A stretch of 24,282 nt of DNA from Oscillospiraceae bacterium (GTDB lineage Bacteria > Bacillota_A > Clostridia > Oscillospirales > Oscillospiraceae). The stretch covers positions 1 to 24,282 of the forward strand of contig CADAPN010000028.1 in the NCBI GenBank assembly GCA_902789835.1. Direction: 5' to 3'. This document shows, one piece after another, positions 7,106 to 14,387 of this stretch (positions are counted from its first letter, which is position 1; each line of letters starts with the position of its first letter). The position numbers and the translations under genes are program-made. The notes below the pieces were generated by a model, which saw only the letters and a program-made list of their open reading frames with translations, was not told the DNA's origin and made no database searches.

Positions 7106-7783
7106 ATGCGCATTTTGATCATCTCCGAAAACAAAGCGGTAGCGAGCGGGATCGAGCAGCAGCTGCAGATCAAAAACCTGGAAACAGAAACGGTTTACAG
7201 CGGTGAAATCGGAGAAGAATACGCAGAACTGGGAATTTACGATCTCCTGATTCTCGATTCGGATCTGTCAGAAAAAAGTGCATTTGAAATCGCCCGCTCA
7301 CTCCGCATCAAGCACTGCCGGATGCCGATCATCCTGCTGGTGCAGAAGTGCGAAACGGAGGATCGGATCAAGGGCATGAAATCCGGCGTGGATTATTTCC
7401 TGCTGCAGCCGTATGATGTGAGAGAGCTGCTCGCCAGCGTCGATGCGCTGCTGCAGCGGATCACGGACCAGGTGGAGGAACCGCTCTTCGGGAACACCCG
7501 TCTGATTCTTTCATCCGGCAAACTGTCTACCGGCGATCAGAGTGTACGGCTCTCTGCGAAAGAATTTGAAGTGATGCGTCTGCTTCTGCAGGCAAAGGAC
7601 CGACTGCTCTCGAAGGAAGTGATTCTGGCCCGCGTGTGGGGTTATGATTCCAACGCGGTGGAGAACCATGTGGAAGTGTATGTCGGCTTCCTTCGGAAAA
7701 AGCTGCGCAGCATCGGCTCCAATCTTGAAATCAAGGCGGTGCGCCGTATGGGCTATACACTGGAGATCCGTGAGGAGAGCTGA
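7106..7783 (+). CDS. OmpR/PhoB-type response regulator with a degenerate receiver domain
   Basis: This 225-residue DNA-binding protein has a receiver domain (about 1-118) and a C-terminal winged helix (about 128-225; LSAKEFEVMRLLLQ, LSKEVILARVWGYD, VEVYVGFLRKKLR, RRMGYTLEI). The phospho-acceptor aspartate D51 is present (LLILDSDLS), but other receiver positions are changed: the acidic pair is E8-N9, the threonine or serine of strand 4 is V79, and the invariant lysine before the cis-proline is Q101 (LLQPYD). With these losses, regulation by phosphorylation is unlikely or unusual. No histidine kinase gene lies nearby, so it is an orphan. The start has a weak Shine-Dalgarno (GGGG). Its target is unknown; it is transcribed divergently from fhs, whose upstream inverted repeat is one possible site. 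Family call firm, role unknown. Confidence 0.9.
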   Translation: MRILIISENKAVASGIEQQLQIKNLETETVYSGEIGEEYAELGIYDLLILDSDLSEKSAFEIARSLRIKHCRMPIILLVQKCETEDRIKGMKSGVDYFLLQPYDVRELLASVDALLQRITDQVEEPLFGNTRLILSSGKLSTGDQSVRLSAKEFEVMRLLLQAKDRLLSKEVILARVWGYDSNAVENHVEVYVGFLRKKLRSIGSNLEIKAVRRMGYTLEIREES

Positions 7784-7808
7784 GGCTTGAAAACAGAATA
7801 GAAAACGA

Positions 7809-7839
7809 GCCGGACAGAGAAGCGAATTCCCTGTCCGGC
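7809..7839. terminator. Hairpin between convergent regulator genes
   Basis: GCCGGACAG (7809-7817) pairs with CTGTCCGGC (7831-7839), a perfect 9-bp stem with a 13-base loop. On the minus strand TCGTTTTC follows, so it may terminate the TetR gene; on the plus strand the T content is weaker. Confidence 0.65.
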
Positions 7840-7851
7840 AACTTATTTGGA

Positions 7852-8481
7852 TTACTTTGATGATAGGCTGGGACTGCGAGACGGATTTTCCTCCCGGAGC
7901 AGGCGCATCAGGGCCTGAAATCCGGTTCTGGAGAAGACGCTTATCCGGTCGACCAGGCGATGGACTTCCTCTTCTGTAAAGTCGCCATAGATGAGGTCGG
8001 TATATTCGTCCAGCTTCATATGGAGGATGATCCTGACCAGAGACGGGTCCACCGGCTTTCCGGCTCTTCGGTCGAAAAGGGCCTGATACCTCGGATAGAA
8101 GCAGTCCTCCGTCAGCCATTTGCGGAAGCCGGCATACTTTGTCCCATCCGCACAGTCAAGCAGAAGCCGGTATTCGTCCCGGTGAGTACGGGCAAAGGCG
8201 ATTGAGCGCAGTTCCATCTCGGCACTGCCGAGATCGGCGGTTTCCCGACCTGCAGCAGTGTCGAAGAGCTCCCGAAACGCCGAGACCGTCGGCTCTACAA
8301 TGGCGCAGAACAGGTCTTCTTTCTTATCAAAGTGGGAATAGAAAGCGCCGGTTGTGACGTTGGCGTTCCGACAGATCACACGGAGGGACGCGCGGTCAAA
8401 GCCATGTGCCAGAAACTGCTGTTTGCCGCTCTTGAGCAGAGCGATCTGAATTTCATCATTCTCAGGCAGCAACTTGGTCAC
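7852..8481 (-). CDS. TetR/AcrR-family transcriptional regulator
   Basis: The 209-residue protein has a TetR N-terminal helix-turn-helix at about residues 10-60: KQQFLAHGFDRASLRVICRN, then TTGAFYSHFDKKEDLFCAIV. The C-terminal ligand-binding part is mostly helical with an aromatic/acidic composition (ALFDRRAGKPVDPSLVRIILHM) and does not reveal a ligand. The start codon is GTG (8481-8479); its Shine-Dalgarno is poor. A good promoter and a pair of inverted 7-mers that flank it suggest autorepression. TetR proteins usually repress a neighbouring gene, but the neighbours here (HAD phosphatase, orphan response regulator) are separated by terminators, so no target is evident. Confidence 0.9.
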   Translation of the reverse strand: MTKLLPENDEIQIALLKSGKQQFLAHGFDRASLRVICRNANVTTGAFYSHFDKKEDLFCAIVEPTVSAFRELFDTAAGRETADLGSAEMELRSIAFARTHRDEYRLLLDCADGTKYAGFRKWLTEDCFYPRYQALFDRRAGKPVDPSLVRIILHMKLDEYTDLIYGDFTEEEVHRLVDRISVFSRTGFQALMRLLREENPSRSPSLSSK

Positions 8482-8494
8482 CCCAGTGAGCTTA

Positions 8495-8552
8495 ATCTAA
8501 CTGTACTTGAGAATATCACACGGAAAGAGCAAAGTCAAGGAAAAAGTTAGAT
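8495..8552 (-). promoter_or_regulatory. TetR gene promoter flanked by inverted 7-mers
   Basis: On the minus strand -35 TTGACT (8538-8533), a 17-base spacer and -10 TATTCT (8515-8510) form a good promoter. ATCTAAC at 8495-8501 and GTTAGAT at 8546-8552 are exact reverse complements on either side of it, a layout that suits an autorepressor. The downstream copy overlaps an imperfect palindrome, GTTAGATATCGATAAC (8546-8561). Confidence 0.65.
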
Positions 8553-8586
8553 ATCGATAACAAAGATGAAAACGATCTATTTATTG

Positions 8587-8627
8587 AAAAACCAACCCGG
8601 GCTCTCACCGCAGAGAGCCCGGGTTGG
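8587..8627 (-). terminator. Rho-independent terminator of the HAD gene
   Basis: A perfect 15-bp stem (8627-8613 with 8606-8592) with a 6-base loop is followed on the minus strand by TTTTT. It lies 13 bases after the original stop of the HAD gene. Confidence 0.93.
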
Positions 8628-8639
8628 CAGCGCCCGGTA

Positions 8640-9292
8640 TCAGGCCCGGAAAGCCCCGGACGGGAGGAGAAAGGACAGAAGCTCGTACAGGGACGGAAAG
8701 ACCTGTTCCGTGAGTGCGCGGATCTCTTCCGTCGGCTGCAGCAGATCCGGGACCATCAGGGGATGGGCGCCGGCAGCCGCAGCGGCCCGGATGGCGCAGC
8801 ATGCAGAGCCTCAGCTGCCCGGAGGAAAATCTCCGGGTGCGGCTTGGAGTGCGTCACCATATCTCCGCCGATCACAACGTCAAAATAGTCCAGAAATCCG
8901 GCATCCCGCAGTTCCCGTCGGACCAGATCACTATGAGTAGAAGATGCCAGGGCCAACGGAACACGGTTCGCCGCCAGAGAAGAGAGCAGTTCCGCCACAC
9001 CCGGTTTCACGGGGAGCCCTTCACGCTCATAGTGCTCATGGTACAAATCGCGGATCAGGCTGTCAAAGGCCTCCCGCGGAAAGGAGCTACCATAGCGCTC
9101 GGCGAGAATCTCATGGGTGCGGACGGAGGTGGTTCCGATGACGGAGGGATAGACCTCTGCAATGCCCGGAATACCGAGTTCGTCGGCGGCCTGAATCCAG
9201 AGACTCATGGCCAGGTGCTCGGTGTCGAAAATCACACCGTCCATATCGAAGATGACGGCCTGGAAAGAGCGGAAATCAGGCTTTTTCAACAT
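8640..9292 (-). pseudogene. HAD superfamily phosphatase (subfamily IA), frameshifted by an internal deletion
   Basis: The start at 9292 has a strong GGAGGA. The first part is a normal HAD hydrolase of the beta-phosphoglucomutase/phosphatase type: IFDMDGVIFDTE (nucleophile aspartate, motif I), ALASSTHS (motif II), and the motif III lysine in THSKPHPEIFLRAAEAL. After HAAP the frame changes and stops at about 8755. The normal C-terminus continues in another frame from about 8790 (RAAAAAGAHPLMVPDLLQPT, then EEIRALTEQ) to a TGA at 8640. The residues lost at the junction, about 12 to 15, are those that normally hold motif IV (E/D-D-S-x-x-G), which binds magnesium. If the sequence is right the protein is inactive. 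The substrate cannot be read from sequence. Confidence 0.85.
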
Positions 9293-9322
9293 GTGGAGTT
9301 CCTCCGGATCATTGATGATGCT

Positions 9323-9351
9323 ACTTTACCACCGGAGAGATAAAACCGCAA
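9323..9351 (-). promoter_or_regulatory. Candidate promoter of the HAD gene
   Basis: -35 TTGCGG (9351-9346), 17-base spacer and -10 TAAAGT (9328-9323), about 30 bases before the HAD start codon. Confidence 0.45.
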
Positions 9352-9395
9352 GGATGTTTTCCGGGTTCTTTCGGTCCGCCGGAAAGAGATGGCTC

Positions 9396-9424
9396 TTCCA
9401 TTTCCGCGAGTTTTGGGATATGAT
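9396..9424 (+). promoter_or_regulatory. Candidate promoter of AOR 1
   Basis: -10 TATGAT (9419-9424) with a weak -35 TTCCAT (9396-9401) at 17-base spacing, about 30 bases before the AOR 1 start. The weak -35 suggests low or activator-dependent expression. Confidence 0.45.
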
Positions 9425-9455
9425 AGAGGCATCCTCTCAGAAGGAGCAGATAACG

Positions 9456-11375
9456 ATGACAAATTACTGCGGATACATGGGGAAGGTCCTGCTGTTGGAT
9501 CTGGCTGCCCGCACAACGGAAAACTATATCTGGACCGATCTGGACCGTGAGAAGTACATCGGCGGTAAAGCCATGGCATCCAAGATTCTCTATGACAATC
9601 TGACCGGAGCGGAGAAGCCTTTTGATTCCGAAAACCTCATCGTGATTGCGACAGGCCCTCTGACCGGCACCGGCGCTCCGTCCTCCAACCGCTTTGACAT
9701 CTCGTCGCTCTCGCCCCTGACAGGTATCACCTCATCCTCCAACTGCGGCGGAGACTTCGGCCTTTATCTCAAAAAAGCCGGACTCGATGCCCTGATTATC
9801 CGGGGAAAATGCGAGACGCTCAGCTGGCTCGAGATCGACAACGGTGAGTTTATCTTCCACAACGCACAGAATCTGCGGGATCTGAAGTGCGGAGAGACCC
9901 AGGCGGCACTGCAGGAGAAGCTGAATGCCGAACACGGGAAGAAGGTCAGCTGCGGAATGATCTGCATCGGACCGGCAGGAGAGAACCTGGTACGCTTTGC
10001 CTCGGTCATCAGCGGGGAACGTGCCGCGGGCCGTGCGGGAATGGGCGCCGTCTTCGGCAGCAAAAACCTGAAAGGGATTACTGCCGCGGGAGATGCAATC
10101 CCGTCGATCTATGACAGAGAGGGTGCGGCAGCGCACCGGAAAAAGTGGGTGAACTATATCCGCCGCCACCCCCTGACCGGGGAGCAGCTGCCGAAGATGG
10201 GCACCGCCGGGCTGGTGAGCTCTATGCAGGTACACGGCCTGCTCTCGACACGCAACTACGGCAAAGGGCAGTTTGAGCAGTTTGAAGCGGTCAGCGGTGA
10301 AGCACTGGCGGAAGAACTGACCGCCGCAAACAGCGGCTGCCTCTCGTGCCCGATCCGCTGTACCAGACGGGTGCCGGTGGACGGGAAGACCGTCAAGGGA
10401 CCGGAACTGGAGACCCTGGGACTTCTGGGCGGGAACATTGAGAATGACAATCTCGAACAGATCTGCCGATGGAACTATGAACTGGATGAGCTGGGCATGG
10501 ACACCATCTCAACCGCAGGTACCGTTGCCTGGGCCATGGAGGCCAGCGAGAAGGGACTTTGGCAAAACGGCCTGCGCTTCGGAGAGACGAAAGACCTTTC
10601 CAAGATCTTTGACGACATTGCCCATCGACGCGGCATCGGTGCAGAACTCGCCGAAGGGAGCAAGCGCCTGAGTGAGAAATACGGCGGAAAAGACTTTGCC
10701 ATTCAGTCCAAGGGCATGGAACTGGCCGCCTATGAGCCGCGCCGTGCCGTGGGACAGGGACTCGGTTATGCCGTCGCCAACCGGGGCGGATGTCACCTGA
10801 ATGGGGGCTACTTCGTCGTGCTCGAGGGCCTGGGCATGAATGTGAACGGACAGACTCCGCACGGGAAGGCGGACCTCTGCATGGTAATGCAGGATCTGAT
10901 GGAAGCGATTTCCTGCGGCGGTCAGTGTCTCTTTACGTCATATGGAGCGGTTCCGGCTTTCATGGTCCGCAATCCGAACGGAATTCTTCAGCGGGTCATC
11001 AACGCTGTTGTCCCCTTTACGGGACCTGCCGTGCGGATTTACAACAAAATTCCGGAGATCGCCTGCTTCAACATCCCTCTGATCCCGTATCCGACAGAGC
11101 TCCGATACACCACGGGGATGAAGCTGAGCCTGGGGGAATTCATCCGGATCGGCGAGCGGAGCTACAATGTGGAGCGCGCGGTGAACGCCCGCTTCGGCGT
11201 CAGTGCTGCCAACGATAAGCTGCCGAAGCGCCTGACCGACACGCTGCAGGACCCCGGAAACCCGAAGACCCGGGTGCCGCTGGAGCAGATGAAGCGAACC
11301 TATTACCGTGCCCGCGGCTGGGGAAAGAATGGCCTGCCGGGAGAGAAGAAACTGCGGCGGCTGGGGATCCGCTGA
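9456..11375 (+). CDS. Aldehyde:ferredoxin oxidoreductase-type tungstopterin enzyme (AOR 1)
   Basis: This 639-residue cytoplasmic enzyme of the AOR family oxidises aldehydes to carboxylates, or the reverse, with ferredoxin, using a tungsten bis-pterin and a [4Fe-4S] cluster. I chose ATG 9456 because AAGGAG lies 9 bases before it. Visible marks: GKVLLLDLAARTTENY at the N-terminus, IGGKAMASKILYD, the pterin-binding GPAGENLVRFASV and AGRAGMGAVFGSKNLKGI, cluster cysteines C295-x2-C298-x3-C302 (CLSCPIRC) and the distant C491 (GGQCLFTS), GPELETL, and NRGGCHLNGG. Length and motifs are complete. The moaD-like gene overlaps its stop by one base. The aldehyde substrate cannot be inferred. It differs clearly from AOR 2 in this window, so the two probably have different substrates. 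Confidence 0.93.
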   Translation: MTNYCGYMGKVLLLDLAARTTENYIWTDLDREKYIGGKAMASKILYDNLTGAEKPFDSENLIVIATGPLTGTGAPSSNRFDISSLSPLTGITSSSNCGGDFGLYLKKAGLDALIIRGKCETLSWLEIDNGEFIFHNAQNLRDLKCGETQAALQEKLNAEHGKKVSCGMICIGPAGENLVRFASVISGERAAGRAGMGAVFGSKNLKGITAAGDAIPSIYDREGAAAHRKKWVNYIRRHPLTGEQLPKMGTAGLVSSMQVHGLLSTRNYGKGQFEQFEAVSGEALAEELTAANSGCLSCPIRCTRRVPVDGKTVKGPELETLGLLGGNIENDNLEQICRWNYELDELGMDTISTAGTVAWAMEASEKGLWQNGLRFGETKDLSKIFDDIAHRRGIGAELAEGSKRLSEKYGGKDFAIQSKGMELAAYEPRRAVGQGLGYAVANRGGCHLNGGYFVVLEGLGMNVNGQTPHGKADLCMVMQDLMEAISCGGQCLFTSYGAVPAFMVRNPNGILQRVINAVVPFTGPAVRIYNKIPEIACFNIPLIPYPTELRYTTGMKLSLGEFIRIGERSYNVERAVNARFGVSAANDKLPKRLTDTLQDPGNPKTRVPLEQMKRTYYRARGWGKNGLPGEKKLRRLGIR

Positions 11376-11629
11376 TGGTGACAGTAAAACTCTTCGGAAC
11401 CCTGCGCCTGGAAAGCGGTGTCAAAGAACTCACCGCCGAAGCGGTCAGCGTCCGGGCGCTGTATCCGCTTATTCTCGCGGAAATCCGGATACAGAAGCCG
11501 GACAGCGGCATCACGGAGAAGACACTGAAATCCTGCCAGGTCGCCGTGAACGGGAAGCAGGTCACTCCGCAGGCAAAGCTCCGGGACGGAGATACGGTAT
11601 ATCTCTTCCCGGCGGTGGCCGGCGGATGA
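11375..11629 (+). CDS. MoaD/ThiS-family sulfur carrier (MoaD-like 1)
   Basis: An 84-residue ubiquitin-fold protein ends in the Gly-Gly tail (FPAVAGG) that is adenylated and thiocarboxylated by MoeB/ThiF-type enzymes. It shows the family pattern: VTVKLFGTLRLESG at the start, VAVNGKQV in the middle, LRDGDTVYLFPAVAGG at the end. MoaD passes sulfur to the pterin dithiolene of molybdenum and tungsten cofactors. Its ATG overlaps the AOR 1 stop (TGATG), so the two are translationally coupled, which ties this carrier to AOR 1. Some MoaD-like proteins next to AOR genes might serve as small subunits rather than sulfur carriers; the sequence alone does not decide. Confidence 0.88.
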   Translation: MVTVKLFGTLRLESGVKELTAEAVSVRALYPLILAEIRIQKPDSGITEKTLKSCQVAVNGKQVTPQAKLRDGDTVYLFPAVAGG

Positions 11630-11665
11630 GAAACGCTGCAGATCAGTATCATGAAATCAAAAAGC

Positions 11666-11702
11666 TCAGGGCTGTACGGCAAAAAATGCGGTACAGCCCT
11701 GA
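11666..11702. terminator. Hairpin terminator between convergent moaD-like 1 and tupC
   Basis: A perfect 12-bp stem (11666-11677 with 11691-11702) is followed by GAGCTTTTTG on the minus strand, so it ends the tupABC transcript. It lies 34 bases after the tupC stop. On the plus strand the T content after it is low. Confidence 0.8.
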
Positions 11703-11735
11703 AACTGTTATGGAGACTCTTAAGAACAGGGAGAA

Positions 11736-12389
11736 TCAGATTCCGTAGAACTCGAGGAAACGACGGAGCTCCTCCGTCTCGGGAAAAGAGAGAAGCCGCG
11801 AAGCTTCGCCCTGTTCCCGGAGTTCGCCCTGATGAAGGAAGAGGACATGCTGCGCGATGCGGCGGGCCTGCTGAAGACTGTGCGTTACCAGCAGAATCCC
11901 GGCACCGGTGTCGCGGCAGTAGTCCGAGAGCAGCCTCTCGGCGGCCAGGGTAGATTCTACATCCATGGAGGCGGTTGGTTCATCGAGAATCAGCAGTTTA
12001 TAGTCGCGCATCAACAGGCGTGCCAGGGCCATCCTGGCAGTCTCACCGCCGGAGAGCCGCTTTGCGGAATGCCGGGACAGCGAGTCGATCTGCAGGCCGT
12101 GGAGAAGCTTTTCCCGGCGTTCGAGGTCACTGCCGTTGAGGGCAAGGTTGCGTGCGACGCTCATGCGAAAGGCGTAGCTCTTCTGCGGCATGAAGCCGAC
12201 AGAGAGCGTCGTGAGCGGGGAACGCTTCTGATCGGAACACTCGATGCCGGCCAGGATTTTGGCCAGAGTGGACTTGCCGCTGCCGTTCGGTCCGATGACG
12301 GCGGTGATGCGGCCGTCCGGCAGCTCCAGATCCGGAACGTGCAGAACCGTGCGGCTGCCGTAGCTTTTGGAAAAGGCGGAGATCTTCAT
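11736..12389 (-). CDS. tupC: Tungstate ABC transporter ATPase
   Basis: This 217-residue ABC ATPase has Walker A GPNGSGKST, a Q-loop at MPQKSY, the signature LSGGE, Walker B LLILDEPT and the switch histidine in LVTHS. It powers import through TupB. No C-terminal molybdate-binding TOBE (MOP) domain is present, which separates it from ModC and agrees with the tungstate (Tup) type. The ATG at 12389 overlaps the permease stop (ATGA). It is the last gene of the tup operon. The substrate is assigned from the permease, the binding protein and the neighbouring AOR genes. Confidence 0.85.
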   Translation of the reverse strand: MKISAFSKSYGSRTVLHVPDLELPDGRITAVIGPNGSGKSTLAKILAGIECSDQKRSPLTTLSVGFMPQKSYAFRMSVARNLALNGSDLERREKLLHGLQIDSLSRHSAKRLSGGETARMALARLLMRDYKLLILDEPTASMDVESTLAAERLLSDYCRDTGAGILLVTHSLQQARRIAQHVLFLHQGELREQGEASRLLSFPETEELRRFLEFYGI

Positions 12390-13072
12390 CGGCTCAGCCT
12401 CCTCTGCATCAGGGAAACGGCGATATTGACCGCGAGGGACAGCAGCATCAGAATCAGGCCAAGGGCGATGCCGAGGGTGAAGTTCCCGCGGTTGGTGTAC
12501 TGCATGATGGCGGTGGTCATGACGTTCGTTTTCCAGGCGATGGCGCCGCCCACCATTGAGACCGCCCCCACCTCGGCAATCGCGCGGGCAAAGGCCAGCA
12601 GGTAGACAGAGAAAATGGAATAGACGCATTCGTTCACCAGCAGGAGAAAGCGCTTTCCCCAGCCGAAGCCGAGACCCAGGGCAGTTTCCCGAAGGGAAGG
12701 GGCGATCCCCGCTACATAGGTTTCCATGTTGCCGATGACGATGGGGGTGATGAGTACCACCTGGGCGATGATCATGAGCTTTACGGTGAAGAGCAATTTC
12801 AGGTGGCGAAAGGGACCGACTCCGGAGAAGAGCATGTAGAACAGCAGACCGCAGACCACAGGAGGCATGCCCATGAGCGTGCGGTTGAGCACGACCAGCA
12901 CGCCGCGGCCGGGAAAGCGACCGGCTCCCAGGGCGATGCCGACAGGCAGGCCGATCAGCAGCGCCAGCAAGGAGCTTGTAAGGCACAGCTGCGCCGTTGT
13001 GGAGAGAATATTCAGAAGCTCCGGATCTGACGAAAAGATCAGAGCGATTGCCTTTTGGATTGCGGTACCCAT
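12386..13072 (-). CDS. tupB: Tungstate ABC transporter permease
   Basis: The 228-residue membrane protein has about five or six hydrophobic segments and matches the TupB family: LIFSSDPELLNILSTTAQLC near the N-terminus, LIGLPVGIALGAGRFPGR, LMGMPPVVCGLLFY, and the coupling motif FARAIAEVGAVSMVGGAI that contacts the ATPase. I chose ATG 13072 because AGGAG lies 7 bases before it; the frame extends upstream into the intercistronic region without a good start. It overlaps tupC by four bases. Confidence 0.88.
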   Translation of the reverse strand: MGTAIQKAIALIFSSDPELLNILSTTAQLCLTSSLLALLIGLPVGIALGAGRFPGRGVLVVLNRTLMGMPPVVCGLLFYMLFSGVGPFRHLKLLFTVKLMIIAQVVLITPIVIGNMETYVAGIAPSLRETALGLGFGWGKRFLLLVNECVYSIFSVYLLAFARAIAEVGAVSMVGGAIAWKTNVMTTAIMQYTNRGNFTLGIALGLILMLLSLAVNIAVSLMQRRLSR

Positions 13073-13100
13073 TCCAACACTCCTGACAGAGACAGATAAG

Positions 13101-13130
13101 GATAGCCCTGGGGAATACCCCAAGGCTATC
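13101..13130. promoter_or_regulatory. Intercistronic hairpin between tupA and tupB
   Basis: Arms of 13 bases (13101-13113 and 13118-13130) pair with one mismatch around a 4-base loop. There is no T tract after it on the minus strand, so it is more likely a partial terminator or an mRNA-stabilising stem that raises the amount of binding protein relative to the permease. Confidence 0.65.
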
Positions 13131-13180
13131 TTACTGGATGTGCAGAGATAAATCAAGAGAATCCTGATTCGACCTGTGGC

Positions 13181-14161
13181 TTACATGACGCCGTCGTTGG
13201 CAAGGAAGGTAAGGAAGGTGGCCTTGTCGGTGAGAATATAAGCGCCCATCTGCTCTGCCATTACGAGGCAGGCGCCCATGCCGGTGTTGGCGGAAACATA
13301 CCAGTCGGTATAGTCTTTGAAGGAATCGGCTTCCGCGGTGATACCCAGCTCTTCGGGCCAGAGGGAGAGCTCCTTGGTGTGGGTACCGGAACCGTCGCCG
13401 CGGGAGACAAAGGTGAACTTGCCGTCGGCGATGGCCTTGAAGGCCGCGAGGACATCCTCCGCGTCCTTTACGCCGGCAGGATCGGCGGACGGACCGCAGA
13501 GTACAAAGTAGTTATACATATAGGTCAGACGCTCGGACTCCATGCCGTCCAGAACACAGGAAAAACCATCCGCAACAAAGGCCTCTTCCTGCTTCTTGGA
13601 ATGGACGAGAATCAGGTCGGCGTTGCCCATCTTGGCATTGGCGATGGCCTTGCCGGTGCCGGCGGAATAGACCTCAACCTCATAGCCGTACTTCTCTTCA
13701 AACATCGGAAGCAGGCTGCCAAGCAGGCCGGAGTCATTGACGGAGGTGGTGGTGGAGAGACGGATCAGCTTCGTCTCGTCAGTGGCCTCGGGGATGTCGG
13801 CCGTGGAGACAGGGCGGTCTTCCTTGAGATAGAAGAGGTATTCGCCGTATTCGGCAAAGCCGTAGTCCGCCGCGGCAGCCTCACCCTCTTCGGAAAGCAG
13901 CCAGTTGATCAGCGCGGCGGCGCCGACGGTGTTGAGCTCCACATCCTCGACGGCGTTGCCGTCGGCATCCACGAAGGGGGCCTCGGGGTTCACAGCGAGA
14001 AGGGAGTAGTTGTTGATCATGTTGTCGTCGGCTTCCTTCAGGATCATCGTGTCAACGACAAGGGCGTCGGCCTCTTCCGCGGGGGCGTCCGCGGCAAAAG
14101 CGGAAATCCCAAGGGAGAAGAGCATGACCAGGGCAAGCAGCAGGGAAAGGGTCTTTTTCAT
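13181..14161 (-). CDS. tupA: Tungstate-binding lipoprotein-like/periplasmic protein TupA with circularly permuted sequence order
   Basis: The 326-residue secreted protein starts with a signal peptide (KKTLSLLLALVMLFSLGISAFA); no lipobox cysteine is seen. The ATG at 14161 follows AGGAGG by 7 bases. TupA captures tungstate for TupBC. In usual TupA proteins the order is T-T-T-S motif, then VHSKKxEExFVADGF, SRGDxSGTH, MGA, YxLTDxATYL, and last a module with NxYSLxAVNP and a WLxSxEG helix. Here that last module comes first (residues about 34-112: NNYSLLAVNPEAP, ALINWLLSEEGE) and the rest follows (131-326: LIRLSTTTSVNDSGLLGSLL, FVSRGDGSGTH, GAYILTDKATFLTFLAND), ending where the moved module should begin. 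All parts appear once, so the gene looks circularly permuted rather than duplicated. The termini of such type II binding proteins lie close together, so the fold could survive. Confidence 0.85.
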   Translation of the reverse strand: MKKTLSLLLALVMLFSLGISAFAADAPAEEADALVVDTMILKEADDNMINNYSLLAVNPEAPFVDADGNAVEDVELNTVGAAALINWLLSEEGEAAAADYGFAEYGEYLFYLKEDRPVSTADIPEATDETKLIRLSTTTSVNDSGLLGSLLPMFEEKYGYEVEVYSAGTGKAIANAKMGNADLILVHSKKQEEAFVADGFSCVLDGMESERLTYMYNYFVLCGPSADPAGVKDAEDVLAAFKAIADGKFTFVSRGDGSGTHTKELSLWPEELGITAEADSFKDYTDWYVSANTGMGACLVMAEQMGAYILTDKATFLTFLANDGVM

Positions 14162-14255
14162 GATAGTTCCTCCTGTAAAAAAAATACTCTTTCCAGAACA
14201 AAACAGACCCAGCATGGCTGTGTCGGTTCTGCTTGAAGGAAAGAGGCTCGTCCAC

Positions 14256-14270
14256 CGCTTTTCAAAAGCG
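14256..14270. promoter_or_regulatory. 15-bp palindrome in the tupA 5' region (possible operator)
   Basis: CGCTTTTCAAAAGCG has perfect 7-bp arms around one base. It lies about 10 to 24 bases after the predicted transcription start of tupA, a usual place for a repressor site. Its cognate protein is unknown. Confidence 0.5.
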
Positions 14271-14285
14271 TATGAAATTAAAAAA

Positions 14286-14314
14286 ATACTATCACCCGCT
14301 GAAGCAAAATACAA
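14286..14314 (-). promoter_or_regulatory. Candidate tupA promoter
   Basis: -35-like TTGTAT (14314-14309), 17-base spacer and -10-like TAGTAT (14291-14286). It would give a 5' untranslated region of about 118 bases. The 14162-14387 gap holds this, the palindrome and a short GC-rich inverted repeat (GCGCG/CGCGC around 14325), but no gene. I looked for a molybdenum/tungsten-cofactor riboswitch and did not recognise one. Confidence 0.45.
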
Positions 14315-14387
14315 GAATCAGAAGCGCGTTCCGCGCGAAATAAGATGAAGATGAACGAAAATGAACATATAAAGAGGTCCTGCGGCG

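Noticed and set aside
14162..14387. Molybdenum/tungsten cofactor riboswitch upstream of tupA
   Set aside because: I could not match the conserved core; only a short palindrome and a GC-rich inverted repeat are seen.
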